Under the pieces are notes generated by a model. That model did no database searches. It was given only the letters and a program-made list of their open reading frames with translations, and was not told the DNA's origin. Shown here in pieces: positions 1 to 10,900 of a DNA stretch of 64,000 nucleotides. The position numbers and the translations under genes are program-made. How positions within the stretch are numbered: position 1 is the stretch's first letter; every line of letters starts with the position of its first letter. Source of the DNA: Loripinus fragilis (Eukaryota; Mollusca; Bivalvia; Lucinida; Lucinidae); NCBI GenBank assembly GCA_964019695.1, contig OZ026519.1:1-64000 (forward strand), read 5' to 3'.

Positions 1-1171
1 CATTCAATACACAGTTTTTTTATTAAGGGTAAGTAATACTAACATTTATCATATGATGCCATATCTGGGCGTGATATATATGGATAAACCACACACATTT
101 TACAAATTTAGTATGGTAATGACTCTATAAAATTGAGTACATTAACGCAAAAAAATCTAAGTTTTTCACGTCTAAAATGTGATTTCAAAGTAATTTAATG
201 TCATATGATAAATAGAACCTAAAGTTTGTGCCCCTGTATTATTCAATTTATTAAACTCGTTGCTAAAAAGATATAAAATGCTTTAATAAATTCAATAATA
301 TACTCAAACAAAAAAGAAACGTCCGATTTTCATGGTACCGTATCTTTTGATCCAGTTATGATGTTGCAACAAAAATAAAAACAAATTTTTTATCAATCGT
401 CCGACAGACAAAAAATGGTAATTATTGGCTATTATCTTCTTATCTTGAAGGGTAATTAAACCTAATGTGCACACAGCTTTTTCCATTATCACCAGGAAGT
501 TAATCATTAAAACATGACATGTTTTACGTTAAATGGCAACCAGAAGCGTCAGACGATAAAAAAAACATCTAAAAATCCCAAATATAGGAAGTGAGTATGA
601 TCAGGAAATACCAAGTCTGCTAATTGAACGAGCGGAATTGCAGTTCCAAATCTTTCATTTATGAAATTAACTAAAATTACCTCCCTTTGAATTGAACAAA
701 TAACAATTTACGAACTCTCCTTAATTTAAGAAATTTCCTTAACCTAACATCATTTTGAGACCGTTTAAGTTTATTTTGTTGTGTTTGTTTATGAAAACAA
801 TTACACAATAGAGAAAAACAAAAACTATGGCTGATGTCGGACATCAAAGATTCACTAAATCCCCACCCCTTACTGCAAAATAATCAGATTCCATTATCAA
901 ATGTTTTGATGCTGATTAGTCTTAATTAATGTTAAATGCTTGTGATTGAGGGAAACATCAAATTTGTTCGATTCTGTTGATTATCAAAATGCTGGGCCAA
1001 TAATTAATTTTCTGAGTGTTTTCACACATGCTTGTGATCAATGTTTTGCGACGTCAGAGTATGTTCCAGACTAATGGCTATGGCCATAAAAGCAATGCAT
1101 ACAACTAGCCAGCTTATCTTACTAGAGAGTTTGCTCAGTGATGTTTAAATTTGCTTGAAAGATTCAGAATT

Positions 1172-1276
1172 ATGACGGACACACAAGCTATTGATGTTGT
1201 GACTTTTGATTTTAAGGGTACTCCTGTTCGCTGCTTTGTCAGTAGCTCTACTGATTATCTAATGAATTACTCTTAG
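1172..1276 (+). other. 34-codon open frame, possible orphan first exon
   Basis: An ATG opens 34 codons of mixed, coding-like composition (MTDTQAIDVVTFDFKGTPVR and so on) before a TAG that is itself followed by GTGCAA, which could be a splice donor. No family is recognised and no partner exon was found on the plus strand in this window. It may be a chance frame. Confidence 0.15.
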
Positions 1277-1767
1277 GTGCAAATCGTTTCTAAATGATCA
1301 AAGTTTGTAAGGTGAAAATTTGAATGAAGTGCGTTCATACGCTTGGAACTGGCAGACTTAAACATCAAGCGGACATAACTTTATTGTTTGAGTATATATG
1401 AGCATTCATGTAACATCCTGTATTTATTCATCCACAAAAATTATTACATAAATATAAAAATACATGAACTATACAAATAGCTACAGGTAGGGTCAAATTA
1501 AAGCTCAAGTGGTCTGGCACAGTCTTAATATATATAAACATTTCTTTCAATTCTATGGCACACAAATCTTTATAAAACTGCTAACATTTCTGTCTATCTG
1601 TATCTGTTTAAACCTGTTTGTGTCCAACACACCAAAAAGGGAGCAGTTATATGCGTAGATCCAGATTAGATATTGTAAAACTCTTATCAGTATCTGCACT
1701 GTCTGGTTTCACTAAGATCATTTTAAATTTTTGTGGCATGTGCATAAAGGTGCAGACTAACCTGCGC

Positions 1768-2466
1768 ATCACAGTAGTCTGATCAATGCCTTTGTTATTC
1801 ACTCTCTCGGAGATTTTAATAGCTGCACATCAAAGTAGTCTGATCAGCCCCTTTGTCATTCACTCTAGGACAGCATTAAAGTAGTCTGATCAGCGCCTTT
1901 GTTATTCACTCTCTCGGAGAACATAATAGCTGCGCATCAAAGTGGTCTGGTCAGCGCCTTTGTTATTCACTCTCTCGGAGAACATAATAGCTGCTCATCA
2001 AAGTAGTCTGATCAGCGCCTTTGTTAATCACTCTCGTAGAGCATCAAAGTAGTAGCGCCTTTGTTATTCACGCTCTCGGAGAGCATCAAAGTAGTCTGAT
2101 CAGCCCCGTTGTCATTCACTCTCGGAGAGCATTAAAGTAGTCCGATCAGCGCCTTTGTTATTCACTCTCGTAGAGATCAAAGTAGTCTGATCAGCACCTT
2201 TGTTATTCACTCTCTCAGCGAACATAATAGCTACCCATCAAAGTAGTCGGATCAGCGTCTTTGTTATTCACTCTCGGAGAGCATCAAAGTAGTCTGATCA
2301 GCGCCTTTGTTATTCACTCTCAGAGAGCATCAAAGTAGTCAGATCAAAGTCTTTGTTATTCACTCTCGGAGAGCATCAAAGTAGTCTGATCAGCGCCTTT
2401 GTTATTCACTCTCTCGGAGAACATCAAAGTAGTCTGATCAGTGCCTTTGTTATTCACTTTCTCCGA
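1768..2466. repeat. Minisatellite, unit about 46-66 bp
   Basis: About a dozen tandem units share CAAAGTAGTCTGATCAGCGC, CTTTGTTATTCACTCTC and GGAGAGCAT. Some units carry an extra piece, AACATAATAGCTGCGCATC, so unit length alternates between about 46 and 66 bases. The block lies in the presumed 3'UTR or just downstream of the TIF1-like gene. Confidence 0.9.
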
Positions 2467-3008
2467 AGCTAGTTGACAAACGAAATTCAATTTGGTGGAA
2501 TGTGACTCAGCATCAACATCACAAGCAAATCAATTCACAACCATGCCTTCAAAAATGTTTGGCACAACCCAGACCACAGATTAATTTGGGGCTCTCATTT
2601 AGTTAAAATATAAAAAAAAACAGTCAAAATAATTTTTTTACCCTTTTCATTCTAGATACCATTAAACAGATACTTTGGCAAACAGTGAAGATCCAAGAAA
2701 TGCCACATAAGGCGATATTTCATCAGGATCTGCATTACTTGCTAAGATAAAAACAATCTTCAGGGACAGCAATACATCATTTTATTGAAATTTTGACCAC
2801 AACCCCTTAAATTACAAAATGGACATAACCATACTTATTTTATCAATAAATGGGATGAACATCATTTGTAGTTACTAGCAGGTGCTTTTATTCCTTTTTG
2901 TTTCGTCAAACATGAAAAATCACTACTATCTGAAGCTCTGTGACAGTTACAAAAAGTTGACAACAACAAAGCCTAGTGTTAACCAATTCTGACCTCCAGG
3001 TTATACAA

Positions 3009-3151
3009 TTTTTTTCATGCTCAACTCAACAAAGAATGAAACCTTATCATTTTAACATTTATTAGCATGATAAATACAACATCTGAGTCAGCATTTTGTT
3101 TTTATGAGCAGATGAAATTTCATGCTCAGTTGAATTGAGCATGAAAAAAGC
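3009..3151. mobile_element. MITE-like element, TTTTTTCATGCTCAACTCAA termini, copy 1
   Basis: The ends are inverted repeats: TTTTTTCATGCTCAACTCAA on the left and TGAATTGAGCATGAAAAAAG on the right. A second, longer copy with the same termini lies at 25781-25981. The interior shares TTTTAACATTTATTAGCA with that copy. No coding capacity is present. Confidence 0.75.
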
Positions 3152-3159
3152 TTTATAAC

Positions 3160-3250
3160 CTTGAAGGCTGGCCGGTGTTGACTTAAAGTAAGAAAGACAG
3201 CAAGGAGCAGGAATCGATACAATCAAGCACCACACCTGACCCAAGATACC
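3160..3250 (-). repeat. Dispersed repeat fragment, inverted copy of part of 59330-59500
   Basis: The reverse complement contains GGGTCAGGTGTGG and TTGATTGTATCGATTCCTG, which occur in direct orientation at about 59420-59455. The two copies differ at scattered bases. The family is not identified. Confidence 0.6.
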
Positions 3251-3818
3251 AAATGGGAAAGTAATAAAATCACAATAAACATCAAAAACAAGAGCTATGA
3301 GGTCAGCTCTTTCCCATTAAACTCTACATCCAGTAAGAATACAGCCATTAATCATTATCCTTCTTCCATTGCATGTACTAAAAGATCTGTCTCTGTAAGA
3401 AAAATCTTTTCACTGTAAGGTGACTATTATAAGTGAATGGAATGTCTTGAATAAATACATAGAGAATAGTTACTCCTATGAGAACCTTACATATCATACT
3501 TAATCAAAAATCATAAAAAGATAAGTATTTTTATATTCCTTAATGTTCCACATTAGTTGATGACAGTGAAGGTTTGGCAATGTTTTCGAAATACACTGCA
3601 AAATTAACTGCACAAAACAACATCAGCTAATTGTACAAATTGGTTTCTTCAACATACAACAGTACAAATTTACAACATAAGAAACTAGTACAAATCAGTT
3701 GTCTTCAGCACTATGATAGTACAATATCAATCCAATAATCTGGACTTGGTTGTATCAACCTTTAATTTCATATCAATTTACCCTTTGTAGTCTAAAAAAC
3801 CCTGAACAGGTTCTTTGT

Positions 3819-3881
3819 AAACAGTGAAGACCCAGATCAAATGCGGCAGGATGCAGCATTTGATCTGGGTCTTCACTGTTT
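3819..3881. repeat. Near-perfect palindrome (AAACAGTGAAGACCCAGATC arms)
   Basis: The left arm AAACAGTGAAGACCCAGATC continues to AAATGC, and the right arm is its inverse, with a short spacer around GGCAGGAT. Related palindromes with 'GACCCAGATCA' cores appear at 4510-4590 and, degraded, near 7190-7240, 25530-25600 and 46225-46300, so this is a dispersed fold-back family. Confidence 0.8.
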
Positions 3882-4509
3882 GCTACCACAAAATCGATCT
3901 TCAGAGAAAGAAGAACAATATTTTTGGGAATTATAACCTTTGACACATCAATATATACAATGGACCATCCTTAACTGTACCAATCTTTATAAGTGCATTG
4001 GTCCACAAAGAGTTCACTTGCCACAAAGCATCAAATGTAATCATTCCATTGCCATTTGGACAATTACAGTGTACTGTGGGGTAAACATCAAATTAAATAT
4101 CAATACAACTTGGTAAAGGACAGATAAAAATCTCAAAATCAAATCAAATGTCAAATGCGAAAGCTACTAGGATCTATTTCAGTTTTTTCAGTCTTCTATC
4201 TTCAAAAATCACATCATACGATAACTGTACAAAACAATATCAACAACCTGTACAGAATCCAAACTGACAGTACAAACTTTAAAACACCAAATGTAAAACG
4301 CTATGTTGCAAACAGGTCCTTAGATGATAAGGGTATTCAAACTAATAGTTTTCTCATCACTCAGTGAAATCATATGCTGTTGGTACTCATTGGAAGCATC
4401 TCATGATACGCTTCAAATAAGCTCCTCAATGAATGTTTTACTAGATAAATAAGTAAAATAAATTGCCATTTTTTTCTATTTCCTTGCCAGTGGCGACTTA
4501 TCTGCTGAT

Positions 4510-4590
4510 CACCTTTGCAAACAGTTTGGACCCAGATCAGGACCGACAGAATGTCGGTCCTGATCTGGATCTAAACAGTTTGACACTCTG
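4510..4590. repeat. Palindrome of the GACCCAGATCA family
   Basis: AAACAGTTTGGACCCAGATC continues to AGGACCGACA, then inverts through TGTCGGTCCTGATCTGGATC to AAACAGTTTG. The arms are about 30 bases with few mismatches. It lies just below the stop codon of the TIF1-like gene, and so inside its presumed 3'UTR, where the transcript could form a hairpin. Confidence 0.8.
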
Positions 4591-4721
4591 ATAGTGTTCT
4601 TGGAAGAATTTTTTCAAAAAGTTAACTGTGTAAAAAGTCAGCCGACAACAAAAAATCATGAGAAATTAGCCAGCATGCTAAGAATTAATAGATAGTCATG
4701 TTATCTAAGGCTATATGCAAA

Positions 4722-4943
4722 TCAACTAAAATGTAGAGGACTATCTCTGCTAGCATCTGGAGCAGGGCTTCGTCTTTTCTTCTGCCTTGGGGCATCCCCG
4801 TTTGTTTCCAAGGACCCTGTAGATCCAACTGGGCTCGGTATGTCTCGATGGATAAAGTCTACATAGCTGGGTAGATATGTCTGAACCAATGTTTCAAAGA
4901 ATGCTTCAATATTTTTCCCAACGCCATAGATTTCTGATGCCGC
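4722..4943 (-). CDS. TRIM33: TIF1-like gene, terminal exon: last bromodomain helix, basic tail, stop
   Basis: The exon starts after an acceptor GGTTTCAG and runs 73 codons to TGA at 4724-4722. AASEIYGVGKNIEAFFETLV continues the bromodomain into helix C. The tail ends with APRQKKRRSPAPDAS and a short acidic/serine end. QKKRRSP is a plausible nuclear localisation signal and sits where vertebrate TRIM33 has its own basic C-terminal cluster. The following bases on the minus strand (below 4722) should be 3'UTR, but I could not place a polyadenylation site with confidence. Confidence 0.93.
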   Translation of the reverse strand, partial: AASEIYGVGKNIEAFFETLVQTYLPSYVDFIHRDIPSPVGSTGSLETNGDAPRQKKRRSPAPDASRDSPLHFS

Positions 4944-7900
4944 CTGAAACCAATAATAATCCAAAAATAATCCAATTGAGTCAAACCATGTGCTACTATC
5001 TACAACATTACAGTCTACTATACGGAAATGTCATTCTTCTGTGTTTGTCCAAACAGTGAATTAGGCAGTGGACCGGCATGATTGACCAATTTAGGGGAGA
5101 TCAGCTGCGGAAATTTATCTGGATAATCCAGGGACCAAGGAAAGGTCAGCTATTATGTAGCAGGTTATGTAACTATGCTATTAAACAGATTTAACTAGCA
5201 CTGTTGCTGAAGCAAACTAGCAGAACAAGGTGGATCAGGAGATGTCCTTTAAAGATATTTCTTATCAACAGTGTGTGCAGCTAGACAGTTAATTGGAAGG
5301 GGGCCCACTGATGTGGATAATGCCCCTGCTTCTGCATGTTAATCAAAAATCTGATTATGATATGATGATACGAACAGCTCTGGCAGCCATTTCGTTCCGC
5401 AGAGCGGGTCCATAAATTTTGTACAATTTTGGTAGAGGGCATTATGAGGAACATTTCTGTGAAATTATTTTGAATTTGGACTAGTGGTCATGGAAATGTT
5501 GCTTAAAATATTCATATCTAGAGCTCTGGCAGCCATTTTGTTCGCTGAGCTGAACCATTTGTGAAAATATGGTGGAGGGCATTACATGACCATGCTATAT
5601 CAAAATCTGTGTTATAAGGGGCGTGTTATAAAGGATTTGCACTGTATGTGTACTTACATTATTATAGGTGAAGCAGTTTTTGAAAACTAGTTTGATATCA
5701 GTCAAGAAGCTCTCTATGGTGTTGTAGTGGTTGAAATGGCCGCGGCGTAGCTTCAATTTGATAGAACCAAAGTCCATAGGGTTGGTAATTATCTTATAGT
5801 AGTTTGGTACCTGCAGAGAGAAGTAATCTATATAAAGCACAGAAGTCCATAGGGTTGGTAATTATCTTGTAGTAGTTTGGTACCTGCAGAAAAAAACAAT
5901 CTATATAAAGCACGGAAGAGACTGTGTTATTATGAATCATTTTTTCTTATTTCTCACCCAAACTCAAAAGAACTGTCTTTTTGAGCACCAACAGTAAATG
6001 TGAAAACTGATGGATAAGAAAAAATTCAATATTTTAATCTATTCTCTATCTCGACCTATGTACTAGACTACCTTTATTGTGAGGATCAAGATTACTATTG
6101 CTATTACACAGAATTTTGGATGAAGTTTTCACATGGTTAAAAATCTTACCCTGGTTATGTTTGAATGATGTGCTTTCTGTTTGATTACACATTGGTTCAT
6201 TTTCATTTTTTACTTTGGCAGTACAGATATTGATGCTCATGAAATAGTATAGCTTTTAAGTTTGAAACGCTACAGGGAGTTGTATTCATTTTCAGTTTTT
6301 ACAATGGCAGTACAGATATTTATGCCCATGAAAAAGTATAGCTTTAAGTTTGAAACGCTACAAGGAGTTGTATTTAAAGGCTAAACATTAACTACTCTGA
6401 ATGGATTTGGATGTACCATCATACCTGTTTACTGACTGGTTCATGAAAGCATGTACTTGTCTCCAGACAGAATAGCTCCAGAAGAATTCGCTCACACACC
6501 TGAAAATGAAACACTCATGGGTGACATTTCTAAAATCCTGAACTATTTAAATCTTAAAATTTGCAAAATATTAACAATTAACTACTCTTTGCCTTCTATT
6601 TCTTTTCTTACAAAGAAATGTGACAAACCAGATTCTTTCTCTCTTTTTTCACAATAAAATATTTAGGGTCTGGCAAAACATTAGGTTGGATCCGGAAACC
6701 TGAAACATACAATATCTTTTTTGGCCTAAAGGGAAAATGAATCAGAGGTCATTATAATCTGCTTAATTGAGTATTTTGAGGAATCTGTCAAGTGATACAA
6801 TGTTTTTTGTTTGTTTTGATGGTTTACGTCCCAGTCGAATATTTTTCAGTCATGCCATGATGATTTCCTGGGTTGAACCAGTTCTAAGCAGTGGCTAAAG
6901 TGTCTTGCTCAAAAACACAACACATTGACTACTCTGGCACTGAGTCTCGAACTAACAACTCTTTGATCCCCAATCTAATGCTCTACCAACTGAGTTACTG
7001 CCCACTGCTTGCTATTTCTTAGATCAGAGGTTGGGAGAAAAAATCTCAAGACCTGTCCTCCTACCCTTGACCTCTCTTAACTCTTTGCATGCTGGGTAAT
7101 TGTTCATGCCTTTGTTGTCGACCGCTGACTTTTTTCAAAATTAACTTTTCCAAAAATTCTTTCAGGAACACTATCAGAGTGTCAAACGTTTTAGATCAAG
7201 ATCAGGACCGACATTCTGTGGGTCCAGATCTGGGTCCAATCTGTTTTCAAAAGTTATCATGATCAGCAGACAACAAAAGTCGCAGCTAGCAAGGAATGAG
7301 TTCGTATCCATACATTCATGTCCTATTATCAATCAGACTCACTACCACTGCAACAAGCCGCTAGCAAGGATTGAAAGTGTTCAAGTCCGACTATCAACCT
7401 GCCCAGAACATTTTTAACTAACCTTTAATTCTTTGTCTGTGAGACCACTAGGGGCCTTCCTCTTACCAGCACCGGTCATCTCAAACTCTTTAACAACAGG
7501 AGTTTCAATTACCACATCATCTTCTGGGGTACATAGAGTACATGTCCACTGCACACTGAAATCAACCAGAAGTCATCAACTCATCATTTAACACTAATAC
7601 ATAGATTAGAGACAGACAGTACAACTGCATTACTGTGATTCATTACAGCACACAAACATATATATCTCTATATAAAAGTAAAGTTCTATGAAGAAGCAAA
7701 ACTCCAAGTAACTTGCAGATACAGGTTTAGATAAGCAAAATTTTAGAGCGTAAAATAGTAAATATTTTCTTAACCATCAGTTTTAACATATGTTTTGGGT
7801 GCTCAAAAGAACCGTCTCATTGAGACGGTTCTTTTGAGGACCCAAACACATGTTTTGGTTGAGAAATAAGAAAATAAATTTTTTTGATACACACTCTTAA

Positions 7901-10900
7901 CTAAAGGCCTGTTTACTGATGATAACACTGACAAATCACATATTTAACACTTTGAATGCTGAATAATTTTTCATGCTTTTATTGTCATCTGCTAATTTTT
8001 ATTTTTTTATTTTAACTTTTTCAAAAAATTCTTTCAGAAACACTATAAGAGTGTCAAACTGTTTGGTTTCAGATCAGGACTGCCAGCAAGGAAAGTTAAA
8101 GGTGAGTTTGATTGCATATTAAAAATATCGCAGATCTATAGTGGTCCTAATTCATTTATGGGTTATAGTACCTATGTATAATAACTAAGGTAAAACCTCA
8201 AAAATAGACAAAACAAAGATCTTGATGACAAATGGTAGCTTAAGTAAGAAATAGATCAGGTCTAGCAGTGAATTGTTGTGTAATAATTCACTGTTTGAAG
8301 GTCAGTTGTAAAGAAGATCAAATCACGAGCATGCAGCGTGAGTGATTTATCTTTGTACAACTGACCAACATTGAATTATTACTCAACAATTCATGCACTA
8401 GAGCTGATATATTTCAATTCTAACACACAATAAGCGAAGAAAACACATTTGAAGTCTTCAGCTTCTTCCAACTTTTCAACATGGAACTGGAGAACTCCTG
8501 CCAATACTTAGACTATGTCACATTCGTTTACGTGTATTTGTAACGTCTTTCAAGCGTTAAAACGATGTTACACCGTCTAACGCCATGAATGACGTCATTT
8601 TCCAGTAACAAATTATGTCAGCTAGCACATACTTTCCTTGCGCTTTCACAACTGAATTATTGTTTGATATATCACACTTTTTTAGCATTGACTCAGTAGA
8701 TAAGGTGTGTTAGAATGAAGGTCGGAAGTATTGCAGAATCTGCAATTCTTTTGACCTGCATCAAGCGATAATTGGTTTTGAAAACCAATTTTTGGTCTTT
8801 CTGAGAGTGGCCATTTTACACAGGTTTTACTGTAGTTACTCAACAAACAAGAGGACAGTGTTATTCTCCTCACTTACTGACTGAAATACAATATGATTAT
8901 GTCCCTCTAACCCTAAACAAAATCGTTGTACTGTTAGATACTTTAGAATGTAGTATTTCTCTTGTTCTAAATCTATATCTACCAATGAAATCTTATTAGG
9001 TTGCTGAAAACAAGGGATTTAAGGGTAGATAATCAATCAATCTGATATTTGGATATCATCAATCTCTCAACAACCACTAACCCATATTTTAACATAAGTA
9101 GTACAGTGCAGTCTCTTTAGCGCTATATTTGCGGTCCATAGGAATGGACCATGTTATAAGTGAATTGTGTTATAAAGGGACAATTTTACAAACAGAGTAA
9201 TAATCCCTTTGCTAATTTCCATGGATAAAAATATTTGGGAGCCACAACATGACTGGGTCACATCCAAATCTGTGTTATAATGAGGTGTTTTATGAAGGGA
9301 CTGCACTGTAGTCATTATGGCAATAGCAGCAGATGTAGAAGTAGCAGAAATAGAGTAGTAATTAAAATAACACCCAAAGCATAATAATAAGTATCTTTCT
9401 CCAGCACCAAGACAATTTGTTGCAGCTGTTCAACACTATTCACATATCATTGTTTAGATGTGGTTGCACAGACTGGCCAGTCTTAGTCACATAGTACAGT
9501 GTTTAGATCATTAGTTTGTTAAATAACATGAGCTGACTTCATGGACCCTGTTTATATGAGTGTGCACCCGTGTGAGTGTACAATGCAGTCCCTTTATTGT
9601 CATAGGGCCAGTTAAGCAAATATAATTTGCATATTGTGATCATTTTCTTATCCGTCAATTTAAAACATGTGTTTTGGGTGCTCAAAAGAACTGTCTCATT
9701 GAGACGCTATTGTTGAGTACCCACAACATATGTTTTGGTTGAGAAATAAGAAAAATAATTTTCAGGTACGCACTCTTATCTGGAGGCCAGTATTGTGCTA
9801 TTTTTGGGGTCTATAGGAATGGACTGTGTTATAGGTGAATTGTGTTATAGAGAGACACAGACAATTTTACAAAGGAATTATAGGAAAATGACCATTTATG
9901 GTCATTTTTCTATTATTCCTTTGTAAATTTCAATGGTAAAATATTTGGGAGCCACAACATATCATGTCTGCTTTAAATCCAAATTCATTTAATAACAAGG
10001 TCTGTTATAAAGAGGCTGCTCTCAATGTTATCCATCTGATCAAAATCTGTTGAAAGAAGGAAACGTTAATATAAAAACATGGATGCATGTAAACATCATT
10101 TTGAACAAATCATGATCTGCATGAAATAACAATTCTGTTATATACAAAACATTAAATAATTTTAGAATTATCATTTTTCTGCTATTATATACTAGACAAA
10201 AGTTCTAACCAGCCACATGTGTTTTTACTGATTTTCTGAAACACTATTAGCACTATATTAATTTCATTTGTATTCCCAAATAGGCCAGCCTATCAGTAAA
10301 CGATACCCGAAAACAGCTTAGCAAAATTCATTCAATTGTATCCGCGAGGCTTAGCCGAATACACATACCCTCAATTTCAAAATTCACAAGAATTTGCATT
10401 GGATGGTGGGGTAATCTTTGACATTTTGACTGATAGCAACGAGTCTCATGGAGATGGAGTGTTCATTTCAGCAATTAAGAGCTCAATATGAGTTTAGCTT
10501 TTGAAATAGAATGTTTTGCCGGTGAAAGGTTATTTCAAAAAGTCATGACTCACAAATTGTGCGAAAATTGAGAATTTTGAAAACAGGGGTATCACTACTC
10601 AAATTGGCATCCTGTGATTACTGTTGAACATTTTGTCAATATCTTTACTGTCTAGGGTGCATGACACGTCTGGCTGTTTCAAGATGTGAAAGAGTAGTAA
10701 TGTCACTTTATGTTTTGAAGAAAATTAATAAAATGCAGGTGGCCTGTTAGAAGTTTTGGCTAGTATATATTCAGAATAATGAAATGTCAAACTTATTCAG
10801 ATTTTTTTTTTCATTTAACCCATTGTCGACTGCATGGTGTATAGTGGATAAGTCACTCACCTTGTACCCAGGGGTTACGAGTTCGTTCCCCTGCTCCATC

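Larger units (their letters stand above)
1..4721. other. 3'UTR and downstream region of the TIF1-like gene, repeat-rich
   Basis: No convincing protein gene is visible. On the minus strand the sequence after the stop codon at 4722 is the presumed 3'UTR, but its length is unknown. An AATAAA on the minus strand at 1423-1428 is one of several candidates for the end of the transcript, none supported by more than the hexamer. The stretch holds a minisatellite (about 1768-2466), a MITE-like element (3009-3151), long palindromes (3819-3881, 4510-4590) and, at the left edge (about 160-300), half of a palindromic repeat also seen at 50430-50650. Confidence 0.5.

Noticed and set aside
5884..5890. Upstream acceptor as the true start of the bromodomain core exon
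   Set aside because: It would shift the frame and end the protein within the bromodomain; the acceptor at 5811 keeps phase 0 and the conserved sequence.
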